The notes below the pieces were generated by a model that worked only from the letters and a program-made list of their open reading frames with translations, was not told the DNA's origin and made no database searches. From an uncultured Muribaculaceae bacterium (GTDB lineage Bacteria; Bacteroidota; Bacteroidia; Bacteroidales; Muribaculaceae), in assembly GCA_910584495.1 (NCBI GenBank), contig CAJUAR010000058.1:1-19013 (forward strand): a stretch of 19,013 nucleotides of DNA, given 5' to 3'. Shown piece after piece: positions 7,280-15,258 of this stretch. Each line of letters begins with the position of its first letter. Positions within the stretch are counted from its first letter, which is position 1. The position numbers and the translations under genes were made by a program.

Positions 7280-8226
7280 TCCGGCTTGCGGTATTTGTCG
7301 GTTTTGCCTTCGTTGGTTTCTTCGAGAATGCTGAGATAGGAATTATAGCGAGAGGCGGCAATGCGGTGTTCGTCAAGAGCTTTAAGTACCGCGCATCCGG
7401 GCTCGTGAGTGTGGCTGCAGTTGCCAAAACGGCAATTATGGCTCTCGGCAAAAATTTCGGGAAAATAATGGTCAACTTCGTCGGCTTCGAACTCTACAAC
7501 ACCGAAGCCGCGCACTCCCGGCGTGTCGATTATTTCGCCACCGCCTGGGAGGTCGAACATTTCGGAGAAGGTAGTGGTGTGCATGCCTGTGTCGTGAGCT
7601 GCCGATATTTCGCCTGTCCGTAGGTCGAGGCCCGGAACAAGGGCATTGATAAGAGTTGATTTGCCAACGCCAGAGTTGCCCGAGAGCAACGTTGTCTTAT
7701 CTTTGAGAAAAGAGGCAAGAGCATCGAGCCCTTGGCCTGTAACTGCGCTGACGGTGAACACATCGTAGCCGATGATGCGATAGAGGTATTCAAATGCCTG
7801 AAGCAGTTCGGCATCTTCGTCCTCGAGCAGGTCTGTCTTGTTGATTACCAGGCATGCTTTTATTCCATAGGCTTCGGCGGTGGCCAGAAAGCGGTCGATG
7901 AAAGTGGTCGATGTTGCCGGATGGGCAAGTGTGGCCACGAGGAGGGCACAATCGATGTTTGCGGCTATGATGTGGGCTGCCTTTGAAAGGTTGCTGGCGC
8001 GGCGTATGATATAATTGCAACGTGGCAACACTTTTGTTATAAAAAAAATGCCGTTGGGCCCGGGCTCCGAAAGTTCCACTTCGTCGCCTACGGCAACGGG
8101 GTTTGTAGTGCGTATGCCTTTAATGCGGAAATTGCCTTTGACAACACATCGTGCCTCGCTGCCGTCGGCAGTTCGTGCGGTGTAGCTCGACCCTGTGTTG
8201 CGGATGATGAGTGCCTTTTTGTTCAT
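7276..8226 (-). CDS. rsgA: Ribosome small-subunit-dependent GTPase RsgA (YjeQ)
   Basis: The protein has 316 residues, with an N-terminal OB-fold (about 1-70), a circularly permuted GTPase domain and a C-terminal zinc finger. The permutation is visible: NKTD (G4, 129-132) comes before GNSGVGKS (G1, 183-190) and DTPG (G3, 234-237). Zinc ligands are C265, C270, H272 and C278, with the usual spacing. RsgA acts late in 30S subunit maturation and helps remove assembly factors. I chose the ATG at 8226 because it gives MNKKALIIRNTGS and the normal OB-fold start. A further ATG at 8292 would add 22 residues unlike the family. The gene is divergent from the lipoprotein gene at 8311 and convergent with folC. 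Confidence 0.95.
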   Translation of the reverse strand: MNKKALIIRNTGSSYTARTADGSEARCVVKGNFRIKGIRTTNPVAVGDEVELSEPGPNGIFFITKVLPRCNYIIRRASNLSKAAHIIAANIDCALLVATLAHPATSTTFIDRFLATAEAYGIKACLVINKTDLLEDEDAELLQAFEYLYRIIGYDVFTVSAVTGQGLDALASFLKDKTTLLSGNSGVGKSTLINALVPGLDLRTGEISAAHDTGMHTTTFSEMFDLPGGGEIIDTPGVRGFGVVEFEADEVDHYFPEIFAESHNCRFGNCSHTHEPGCAVLKALDEHRIAASRYNSYLSILEETNEGKTDKYRKPE

Positions 8227-8310
8227 AGCCTCAAAATTAATAAATTTTTCTGAGATAAACGTTAGAGCTGTGCCGATTGTTATATATACCAAAAAGAAAA
8301 TTTCAAGTAT

Positions 8311-8712
8311 ATGAAACGCGATATATTTTTATTTCTTGCCGGGGCTTTGCTGCTCAGTGCTTGTGCCGACCTTGGTTTTGGGGTTGATTATGATTCCGTT
8401 GGGCCTTATGCCAATCCCTATTGGTATGGCAATGGTTATGTTGGCGATGTGTATTGGAATACTCCGGTGTGGAACTATGGACCGCCCTATAGGCCGGTGC
8501 CCCCGCGTCCACCGTTTGTCGACACAAATCCCGGTCCGGCCATATCGCAACGTCCGCAGCATCCGCAGCGTCCCGAAAGCGGTTTTCCGGGTATTAACGG
8601 CATCAGCCGTCCGGGCAACAATGGATTTCCAAGCCCCGGTCAAGGCACATCGAAACCTGCGGCACCACAAATACCTCAAAAGGAAGCCCTTGACAACAAC
8701 GCCCGCCGATAG
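8311..8712 (+). CDS. Small Pro/Gly/Tyr-rich lipoprotein, unknown function
   Basis: The product is 133 residues. The N-terminus MKRDIFLFLAGALLLSAC is a lipoprotein signal with Cys18 as the probable lipidated residue (lipobox LLSAC). The mature part is low-complexity: Tyr, Trp, Gly and Asn rich in residues 23-60 and then Pro, Gln, Gly and Arg rich to the end. It shows no predicted fold, metal motif or enzyme signature. No acidic lipoprotein-export signal follows the cysteine (it reads ADLGFG), so surface exposure is not supported. The gene stands alone between divergent rsgA and the convergent M16 peptidase gene, which ends 7 bp away. I do not recognise a family. Confidence 0.75.
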   Translation: MKRDIFLFLAGALLLSACADLGFGVDYDSVGPYANPYWYGNGYVGDVYWNTPVWNYGPPYRPVPPRPPFVDTNPGPAISQRPQHPQRPESGFPGINGISRPGNNGFPSPGQGTSKPAAPQIPQKEALDNNARR

Positions 8713-8719
8713 TGCGTAT

Positions 8720-9949
8720 TCACGGAGTGAAGACAAGTGTGGCGGGTTTGATGAGTTTCTCGGCGAGGGCTTTGATTTGGGCTGCGGTGACGGCTTTGAT
8801 GGCTTCTAAGGCAGTGTCTTCTCCGGGAAGATTGTCGAAGTAGAGCACGTGTCGGGCATTGCCCATCACACGGTTTTCGCGGTTCTCGCTGCCTATGGCC
8901 AGTTGGCCAAGATATTGACGTTTGGTGCGGTCGAGACGGCGTTCGAGTTCGCTGTCGCTGCGTGCGGCAATGCGTTTCATCACTGCGTGAGTAACATTTA
9001 GACAACGCTCAAGGTCGTGGGCATCGCAACCGAAATATATGTTTAGTAAGCCGGCTCCGCGGTAGTGCGAGGTGCCGGCCTCAACGGTGTAGACCAGCCC
9101 GCGATGCTCGCGCAGTTCGATGTTGAGCAAGGAGTTCATGCCCGGGCCGCCAATGATGTTGGCAAACAATTTTTCGGCAAAGCGTCCGTGGCTGTGCAGC
9201 GAGCCTATTTCCGCACCAATCATGGCATGAGCCTGATGTAGATTTTCGATTTGTTCGCAACGGTTGTCAATAACAAATCTGTCGTTACGCTCCAAAGCAT
9301 TGATTTGTCCGGCGGGCAGTTGTTCAAAATGTCTGGTTGCAACGGCTTGCATACGTGCCGGCGGGCAGGGACCGCTGTAGAAAACCACCATGTTGCTGCG
9401 ATTGTAGTAGCTGTTCAGGAAATTACGGCAGTTGGCGGGGGTGAGGGCTTTCACAGTTTCGGGACATCCGAGAATGTTGTGCCCAAGGGGTGTATTGGCG
9501 AATACCATGTCCTCGAAATCGTCGTAGATGGCTTCGGAGGGCATGTCGCGGTATGAGCAAATTTCGTCGAGCACCACTTCTCGTTCTTTTTCGAATTCAC
9601 GTTCAGGAAATTGCGAAAAAATGGCAAGGTCGGCAAGGAGCTCGACGGCACGAGCTTCGTTACCTGAGGGAAAGATGGAGTATACCGTTGTTTCCTCCTT
9701 GGTGGTGAAGGCGTTGAGTTCGCCGCCGACGGCTTCCATGCGGTTGTTGATGTGCCATGCCTGTCGGTGTTTGGTGCCTTTGAAGATGGTGTGCTCCACC
9801 ATGTGTGCCAGGCCCGGATGCTCGCCGTCGTGGGCGCTTCCGGCTCCGGCCACAAATCCGAAAATGCCTGCGGCAACGTCCTTCTGATGTATGTGCACCA
9901 TCTTCAGTCCGTTGCCGAGGTCGAGAAGTTCTACCGGGGGTAGTTTCAT
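8720..9949 (-). CDS. M16 family zinc peptidase (pitrilysin type, processing-peptidase-like)
   Basis: The protein has 409 residues, the length of single-chain M16B peptidases. The inverted zinc motif HxxEH is HMVEH at 49-53, and the third ligand is probably Glu129 in EREVVLDEI. The C-terminal half has RGLVYTVEAG at about residues 291-300, containing the Arg and Tyr used for substrate binding. I see no signal peptide, so it is probably cytoplasmic. The chosen ATG (9949) gives MKLPPVELLDLGNGLKMVH, typical of the family, and starts 5 bp after the ispG stop. An ATG at 9973 would add eight residues and overlap ispG. It is the last gene of the long minus-strand directon. Its natural substrate is unknown. 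Confidence 0.92.
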   Translation of the reverse strand: MKLPPVELLDLGNGLKMVHIHQKDVAAGIFGFVAGAGSAHDGEHPGLAHMVEHTIFKGTKHRQAWHINNRMEAVGGELNAFTTKEETTVYSIFPSGNEARAVELLADLAIFSQFPEREFEKEREVVLDEICSYRDMPSEAIYDDFEDMVFANTPLGHNILGCPETVKALTPANCRNFLNSYYNRSNMVVFYSGPCPPARMQAVATRHFEQLPAGQINALERNDRFVIDNRCEQIENLHQAHAMIGAEIGSLHSHGRFAEKLFANIIGGPGMNSLLNIELREHRGLVYTVEAGTSHYRGAGLLNIYFGCDAHDLERCLNVTHAVMKRIAARSDSELERRLDRTKRQYLGQLAIGSENRENRVMGNARHVLYFDNLPGEDTALEAIKAVTAAQIKALAEKLIKPATLVFTP

Positions 9950-9954
9950 TGCTT

Positions 9955-11529
9955 TTATTCTTTGTCGCGCCATTGGCCGTCGGCCTTGATGAGTTCTTCA
10001 AGCTTTTCGACGGCTGTTTCCTGTGGAATGTTGCGCACCACACACTCTATACCGCGATACAGGCTTATCTTGCCGGGGGCTCCGCCCACATAGCCATAGT
10101 CGGCTCCTGCCATTTCGCCCGGTCCGTTGACGATGCAGCCCATTACGGCGATTTTCAGGTGGGTGAGGTGGCTGAAAGCAGCTTTGATTTTCTCAAGCAC
10201 TTCGGGCAGCTGGTAGAGCGTGCGTCCGCAGCCGGGACATGCAACGATTTCTGCTTTGAAACGCGACAGCCCGGCGGCCTGCACTATGTTTTGCAGCAAC
10301 TCGCGACGTTCGTTGGCGTTGAGAAGGGGTGTCTCGATTGCCACGGCATCCTGGAAGCCGTCGAGCAGCAAGGTGCCGAAATCGACAGCAGCGGCAATGA
10401 TGAGTTCGTCTTTCGATTTAATGTCGTTATAGGCGAGCCTGATGAGTACTGGTTTGTCTGCATCGATACTCTCCATGGCTTTGCGCACGCAGCTCACTTT
10501 GGCGGGACAGTCGCAGTAGATTTCGGCAACACCTTCCGGAGCAAGGTCGATGAAGGCCGTGGAATTTGTGCCTCCGATATTTCCTACGGCTTTTGTTTTG
10601 CGGCGACAGGGTTGTGAGGCGGGTCGAAGAGTGCCGGCAGAGTGTGAGGCACGTCGTTCGTCGTCGGTATAAGCAATAATATGCCTGGCCACCGGCACTT
10701 CGTTTTCGGGAATTTCGCTCAGCGACACGCGGATTGTATCGCCAATGCCGTCGACAAGGAGCGAGCCTATGCCTACAGCCGATTTGATGCGGCCTTCGAG
10801 GGCGTTTCCGGCTTCGGTCACGCCAAGATGGAGCGGATACTGACGCATGTGGCGGGCATTGAGTTCTTCGACAAGGCGTCGCACGGTTTGCGTCATCACT
10901 GCAACGTCCGAAGCTTTGATGGATACTACAACATTGTCGAAATGCTCGTCTTCGCAGATTTTGAGATATTCTATCGCCGATTCCACCATGCCTTCGGCGC
11001 CGTCGCCAAAACGGCTCATTATACGGTCGCTTAGCGAGCCATGGTTTACACCGATGCGCATGGCGGTGTGGCGCTCTTTGCACAGGTCGATGAACGGAAC
11101 AACTTTCTGTCGAATTTTTTCCAGCTCGGCAGCATATTCTTCGTCGGTAAATTCCATTTTGCGGAAATTACGGCCCGGGTCGGCAAAATTGCCGGGGTTG
11201 ATGCGTACCTTTTCCACATGTAGGGCAGCTTCGAAAGCCGATGCAGGATTGAAATGGATGTCGGCCACCAAGGGTACGCCACATCCTTGTTCGAGCATCA
11301 AACGCTTGATATTTGCCAAATTGGCTGCGTGCTGCGGTGTTTGGGCTGTGAAACGCACAAGTTGTGCTCCTGCATTGGCAATAGACACAGCCTGGGCAGC
11401 TGCCGCATCGGTCTGCAAAGTGGGTACCGTTGCCATGGATTGTACTACAATGGGAGCATCGCCGCCAATTGTGATGTTGCCGACGGCCACGGCATGTGTT
11501 GCGCGTCGTCCGTCATTTGAAATTTTCAT
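9955..11529 (-). CDS. ispG: 4-hydroxy-3-methylbut-2-en-1-yl diphosphate synthase (IspG/GcpE), long form
   Basis: The protein has 524 residues. It catalyses the penultimate step of the MEP isoprenoid pathway, converting MEcPP to HMBPP with a [4Fe-4S] cluster. The N-terminal TIM-barrel domain has GGDAPIVVQSM (about 22-32), VRINPGNF and RIGVNHGSLSDR. The C-terminal domain has the cluster ligands Cys431, Cys434 (CPGCGR) and Cys465, and the Glu472 of GCIVNGPGE. Between them, at about 290-430, lies an extra domain absent from the 370-residue proteobacterial enzyme. This is the three-domain architecture of Bacteroidota, Chlamydiae and plants, with a rather short insert here. purE is 3 bp upstream and the M16 gene 5 bp downstream, so they are probably co-transcribed. 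Confidence 0.96.
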   Translation of the reverse strand: MKISNDGRRATHAVAVGNITIGGDAPIVVQSMATVPTLQTDAAAAQAVSIANAGAQLVRFTAQTPQHAANLANIKRLMLEQGCGVPLVADIHFNPASAFEAALHVEKVRINPGNFADPGRNFRKMEFTDEEYAAELEKIRQKVVPFIDLCKERHTAMRIGVNHGSLSDRIMSRFGDGAEGMVESAIEYLKICEDEHFDNVVVSIKASDVAVMTQTVRRLVEELNARHMRQYPLHLGVTEAGNALEGRIKSAVGIGSLLVDGIGDTIRVSLSEIPENEVPVARHIIAYTDDERRASHSAGTLRPASQPCRRKTKAVGNIGGTNSTAFIDLAPEGVAEIYCDCPAKVSCVRKAMESIDADKPVLIRLAYNDIKSKDELIIAAAVDFGTLLLDGFQDAVAIETPLLNANERRELLQNIVQAAGLSRFKAEIVACPGCGRTLYQLPEVLEKIKAAFSHLTHLKIAVMGCIVNGPGEMAGADYGYVGGAPGKISLYRGIECVVRNIPQETAVEKLEELIKADGQWRDKE

Positions 11530-11532
11530 CGC

Positions 11533-12042
11533 TCAGTTGGTCTTGAATTTATAGTCGGTGATAGCTGCCAATTCGGCATCGGCCTTGATTACTTTTTGCG
11601 AAAGAGTGGAACAATAAGCATCGTAGCGACTTTGCAGCCCTTTGTCGGCGAGCGCAAGAATGCGCACAGCCAGAACGGCGGCATTGAGAGCCCCGTTGAT
11701 GCCCACGGTGGCAACCGGAATGCCCGGGGGCATCTGGATGATGGAGTAGAGGGCATCAACACCATCGAGGGTGGCATTGATGGGCACGCCGATAACAGGC
11801 ACAGTTGTGAGGGCGGCAATGACACCCGGCAGTGCTGCTGCCATGCCGGCTCCGGCAATAATCACTTCTATGCCACGGTCGTGGGCTTCGCGGGCAAAGC
11901 TTTCTACAGCTGCGGGCGTACGGTGGGCACTGAGGGCTTTGAGTTCGAAAGGCACTTCCATGCTTTCGAGGAAGTCGGCGGCTTTGCGCATAACGGCAAG
12001 GTCGCTGGTGCTTCCCATTATAATGCTTACTTTACAGTTCAT
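11533..12042 (-). CDS. purE: N5-carboxyaminoimidazole ribonucleotide mutase, class I PurE
   Basis: The protein has 169 residues. PurE interconverts N5-CAIR and CAIR in purine synthesis. Family landmarks are IIMGSTSDL (7-15), ALSAHRTP (36-43, with the catalytic His40), the IIAGAGMAAALPGV loop (61-74) and SIIQMPPGIPVATVG (100-114). At residue 70 the loop reads GMAAALPG, whereas the E. coli and Bacillus class I enzymes have GGAAHLPG. A conserved active-site histidine is therefore Ala here. The segment after GIPVATVG is INGALNA, shorter than the IGKAGAANA of E. coli. The gene lies between the PAP2-like gene (25-bp gap) and ispG (3-bp gap). No purK is present in the window. Confidence 0.95.
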   Translation of the reverse strand: MNCKVSIIMGSTSDLAVMRKAADFLESMEVPFELKALSAHRTPAAVESFAREAHDRGIEVIIAGAGMAAALPGVIAALTTVPVIGVPINATLDGVDALYSIIQMPPGIPVATVGINGALNAAVLAVRILALADKGLQSRYDAYCSTLSQKVIKADAELAAITDYKFKTN

Positions 12043-12067
12043 TGCAGATAAGTGTATATGTAATTGT

Positions 12068-12709
12068 TCAGAAGAATGTTACGGCAGAATATTCGATGAT
12101 AAAAGCCATGACGGCTCCGGCAAGGACCTGAGTGGGCGTATGGTGGTTGAGGTAGAGGCGTGCCCATGCCACAAATCCCACGATGAGGAAAGAAGCTGTG
12201 AGCCATAACATCGGCGCTGTGTTGAGGTAGCCGTTGAACACCAGCCAGTAGATAAGTGCGGCCACCCCTCCTGCCGAGGCCGCATGAGCACTGATTTTCC
12301 ACCATTTGGTGATGAGCATCGACAGGGCTGTCACCACTGCGGCACCCAAGAAAAAACGAGGCATCCATCCTGGAGCATGGAGGACTACAACAAAAATTGC
12401 GGCCCCAACGTAGCATGCTATTGCAAAAGAGTAGGGGATGAAGCGTTGTCTGGGGTTGGAGATGCACGTGTCCGAAACCTTGCCTTTGCGCATGAGCCAG
12501 AAGATGAATGATGCCGGCAAAAAGCAGGTGATGAGGAACACGCCGACAAGTGCCCACCACAAAACTCCCGAGGGCAGATAGCGCAGGTTGGTGAGCCACA
12601 GCGTGGCAGCCATGGCATAGGTGGGAGTGAGCAGCGGAGAGAAAACATCGCTCAGGATGTGCGCCGTTGTGGCTGCCGCTTTGTTTGCTTGTGTTTCTTG
12701 TTCTATCAT
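12068..12709 (-). CDS. PAP2-superfamily membrane protein with a modified triad
   Basis: The protein has 213 residues and about six membrane spans. It resembles lipid phosphatases of the PAP2 family. A possible first motif with K77 and RQRFIPY follows the third span. The second motif is ISAHAA (His142), and the third is ARLYLNHHTPTQ, where Arg184 and His190 have the canonical R-x5-H-x3 spacing. The residue after that spacing, normally Asp, is Gln194, and the Ser before Arg is Ala. Some PAP2-like proteins in this phylum share HTxxQ, so the protein may be a distinct subgroup and need not be dead. Likely substrates would be lipid or isoprenoid phosphates, but this is not shown. It lies between rpoN and purE, with small gaps on each side. 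Confidence 0.8.
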   Translation of the reverse strand: MIEQETQANKAAATTAHILSDVFSPLLTPTYAMAATLWLTNLRYLPSGVLWWALVGVFLITCFLPASFIFWLMRKGKVSDTCISNPRQRFIPYSFAIACYVGAAIFVVVLHAPGWMPRFFLGAAVVTALSMLITKWWKISAHAASAGGVAALIYWLVFNGYLNTAPMLWLTASFLIVGFVAWARLYLNHHTPTQVLAGAVMAFIIEYSAVTFF

Positions 12710-12730
12710 AATATATAAAACAGCTGGGGG

Positions 12731-14167
12731 CTAAAAATTCCTTCGGAGCCTTGCCACGGGCAGACCAAGACGTTCTCGATATTTTGCCACTGTGCGTCGT
12801 GCTATTTTGATGCCTTGTGCGGCAAGGGCAAGCTCTATGTCGTTGTCGCTCAATGGTGCGTGCTTGTCTTCACCGTCGATAATATGCTGCATGGCGGCAA
12901 GTATGCGGTGTGACGACACTTGCTCGTCGGCATCGGGTGTGGCGTTGAAAAACATCTTGAGCGGATAGATGCCATGGACGGTGAGCACATATTTGCCCGA
13001 TGTGGCACGCGATATGACTGAGAGATCAAGACCGGTGATTGCCGCCACGTCGCGTAGCACCATCGGTAGAATGTCGGCTCTGTCGCCGCTGACAAAGAAT
13101 GGTCGCTGAAGGTTTACAATGGCTTTGCCAATGGCCAAAAGCGTGGCCGTCCGTTGTTGTGCAAGTTTTATAAAGTCTTGAGCTGATCGGCGCTGGGTGC
13201 GTATGAATGTTGCGGCGGAGCTTTCGCGAGGCAGATTTTTTTCCTCGCCGTCGGCACGGAAGCTTTCTTCCACTGTCAGTTCAGGAATGTGTCCGGTGAG
13301 CGAAATGGCGAAGCTGTCGTTTTCGCTGTCGTAGTCAACGGCAAAGTCGGGCACCACATGTTGCGTTCGGTCAGACGAGCTTGGTCCTTCAATAGCCAGG
13401 CCCGGTTTGGGGTTGAGGCTTTGAATCACAGACAGGGCGTCTTCCAGTTCTTGTCGCGACAGTTGTGCGGCAGCAGCAAGGCGGTCGAAATGTTTTTTGG
13501 AGAAAAGGTCGAAATGGTTGTCGACAATCCGGCGGGCATCCAGCACTGGTTTTGAGGCTGCCTTGCGGTCGAGTTGCAGCAAGAGACAGTCGCGAAGGTC
13601 GACAGCGCCTATGCCGGCGGGGTCGAGTTCGCGTATTTCTTCAAAGATTTTGGCGAGTTCGTCAGTGTCGACATAGAGTCCTTCGCTCATGGCAATGTCA
13701 TCGGCAATATCGGCGAGAGGACGTGTAAGGTAGCCGTTTTCGTCGAGGTTGCCGATGATGTAGCTTGCCGGCATGCGCTGGTTGTCGTTGATTGCACCAT
13801 CGGAAGTGAGGCGTTCCATGAGAATTTCGCCCATGCTGCGGTTGTCGTCGGCTGCGAATGATGCAGCTTCAATATGACGGTCGTCGGACGAATTGTTCGA
13901 TGCATTGCTCAGATAGGGTGGCACATCGTCGGCATCGCCATAATCGGCAAGCTGCAGTTGCTCGGAACTCTCATCGAAATCGTTGTTGTTTTCATTGGGG
14001 ATGATGGCTTCAAGGGCCGGGTTGTCGTCGAGCTGTCGTCGCACTTCATCCTCAAATTCGGGCGTGTTCATCTCCAACACGCGCCCCAAAGCCACGTTTT
14101 GTGGATTGAGGCGCTGCTGGAGACGTTGTTGAAGCTCCTGTCGAATATTCTCGGTGCTTCGGGGCAT
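12731..14167 (-). CDS. rpoN: RNA polymerase sigma-54 factor RpoN
   Basis: The protein has 478 residues. Region I is Gln/Leu-rich and contains LQQRLNPQNVALGRVLEMN, the part contacted by AAA+ activators. It is followed by an acidic region II (about 55-110) and the core-binding domain. The helix-turn-helix comes near residue 385-405, and the RpoN box ARRTVAKYRE, which reads the -24 promoter element, is at 456-465. Sigma-54 directs transcription that depends on enhancer-binding ATPases. None of those activators is encoded here, and I did not find a -24/-12 promoter in the window. The start ATG lies 5 bp after the trpS stop, so the gene is probably transcribed with trpS. Confidence 0.97.
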   Translation of the reverse strand: MPRSTENIRQELQQRLQQRLNPQNVALGRVLEMNTPEFEDEVRRQLDDNPALEAIIPNENNNDFDESSEQLQLADYGDADDVPPYLSNASNNSSDDRHIEAASFAADDNRSMGEILMERLTSDGAINDNQRMPASYIIGNLDENGYLTRPLADIADDIAMSEGLYVDTDELAKIFEEIRELDPAGIGAVDLRDCLLLQLDRKAASKPVLDARRIVDNHFDLFSKKHFDRLAAAAQLSRQELEDALSVIQSLNPKPGLAIEGPSSSDRTQHVVPDFAVDYDSENDSFAISLTGHIPELTVEESFRADGEEKNLPRESSAATFIRTQRRSAQDFIKLAQQRTATLLAIGKAIVNLQRPFFVSGDRADILPMVLRDVAAITGLDLSVISRATSGKYVLTVHGIYPLKMFFNATPDADEQVSSHRILAAMQHIIDGEDKHAPLSDNDIELALAAQGIKIARRTVAKYRERLGLPVARLRRNF

Positions 14168-14172
14168 TGCTG

Positions 14173-15243
14173 TCAGAATTTGCGGATGCCCATCACTTGC
14201 CGAACTTCGGCAAGGGTGGCTGCAGCTCTTTCGCGAGCACGTTCGGCACCCCTGCTGACCACTTTGCGCAGATAGTCGTCGTCGGCAAGAATGTCGTTGA
14301 TGCGTTCGCGGATTGGGACGGTTATGGCAAGGAGGTCTTCGGCGAGTTGTTTTTTGAGGTCGCCGTATCGTATGCTGCAGTCGGCGTATGCCTGGCGGAA
14401 TTGTGCCACGGTTTCGGGTGTGGAAGCCAGTTCAAGGAGACAAAACAAGTTGGCAATCGGTTCGCTCATCGCCGAGTTAGGGGCTTGTGGGCCTTCGTCG
14501 GTGACGGCGCGCATCACTTTTTTGCGAAGCACCTTGGGGTCGTCGGCAAGATAGATACAGTTACCTTCGCTCTTTCCCATTTTGCCCGAACCGTCGAGAC
14601 CTGGAACCTTGATAGGAGCACAGCCCCAGTCGAAGTCGGTGGGTTCGGGGAAAAGGTCTACACCGTAGAACGAGTTGAATCGGCGAGCAAAACGGCGAGT
14701 TAGCTCGAGGTGTTGCAGTTGGTCCTTGCCCACAGGCACTTTTGTGGCTTTTTGGATTAGAATGTCCACAGCCATTAGTGTGGGGTAGGTGAGCAGCCCG
14801 GCATTGACACGTTTGTTGGTGTCGGTGCCAATAATTTGCTTTTCAATGTCTTCGTCGCTTTCGTCGGTGGTGGAGATGCCGAGACATTTACGAGCTTTGT
14901 CTTTGAACGATGTGGTGCGCATCAGTTCGCCTATGCCCACGTGCATGTTGAGCAACAGATACATTTCGGCAATTTCGGGCACGTCGCTTTGGATGAAGAT
15001 GGTCGATTTTTCAGGATCGAGGCCTGCTGCAAGATATTCGGCCAGGATGGTCTTCACGTTTTTGTGAAGGTCTTCGGGCGACGGGTTGGTGGTCAGGGCG
15101 TGGAGGTCTGCAATAAAAAAGTTGCAGTCGTAATCGTCCTGGATGGCAACAAACTTTTTGAGAGCACCAAAATAGTTGCCAATATGAAGATTACCGGTGG
15201 AGCGGATACCGCTCAGCACGATTTCCTTTTTATTTTCGCTCAT
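14173..15243 (-). CDS. trpS: Tryptophan--tRNA ligase with an internal insertion
   Basis: The protein has 356 residues, a class I aminoacyl-tRNA synthetase. The HIGH-type motif TGNLHIGNY is at 16-24 and the KMSKS-type motif KMGKS at 221-225. RVNAGLLTYPTLMAVDIL (145-162) is the conserved Trp-site region. Between FKDK (113-116) and NAGL (147-150) lie 30 residues, while E. coli TrpRS has about 8. The extra piece is acidic (CLGISTTDESDEDIEKQ) and accounts for the greater length compared with the usual 330 to 335 residues. The frame is intact through it, so it is an insertion and not a sequencing frameshift. rpoN follows after 5 bp, and the FKBP lipoprotein gene ends 15 bp upstream. Confidence 0.96.
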   Translation of the reverse strand: MSENKKEIVLSGIRSTGNLHIGNYFGALKKFVAIQDDYDCNFFIADLHALTTNPSPEDLHKNVKTILAEYLAAGLDPEKSTIFIQSDVPEIAEMYLLLNMHVGIGELMRTTSFKDKARKCLGISTTDESDEDIEKQIIGTDTNKRVNAGLLTYPTLMAVDILIQKATKVPVGKDQLQHLELTRRFARRFNSFYGVDLFPEPTDFDWGCAPIKVPGLDGSGKMGKSEGNCIYLADDPKVLRKKVMRAVTDEGPQAPNSAMSEPIANLFCLLELASTPETVAQFRQAYADCSIRYGDLKKQLAEDLLAITVPIRERINDILADDDYLRKVVSRGAERARERAAATLAEVRQVMGIRKF

Positions 15244-15258
15244 TAGAGTATTTCAAAA

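Noticed and set aside
8232..8239. TAATTTTG on the minus strand as an rsgA promoter
   Set aside because: It lies only 5 bp before the ATG, which would make a leaderless mRNA, and no TTTG is found 19 to 21 nt upstream.
9805..10617. A 270-codon plus-strand frame across the M16 and ispG genes
   Set aside because: It is antisense to conserved IspG sequence including the iron-sulfur cysteines and has no recognisable domain. The same applies to 10847-11554.
14173..15243. TrpRS insertion as a frameshift artefact
   Set aside because: The reading frame and conserved motifs continue unchanged on both sides of the insertion, so an in-frame insertion fits better.
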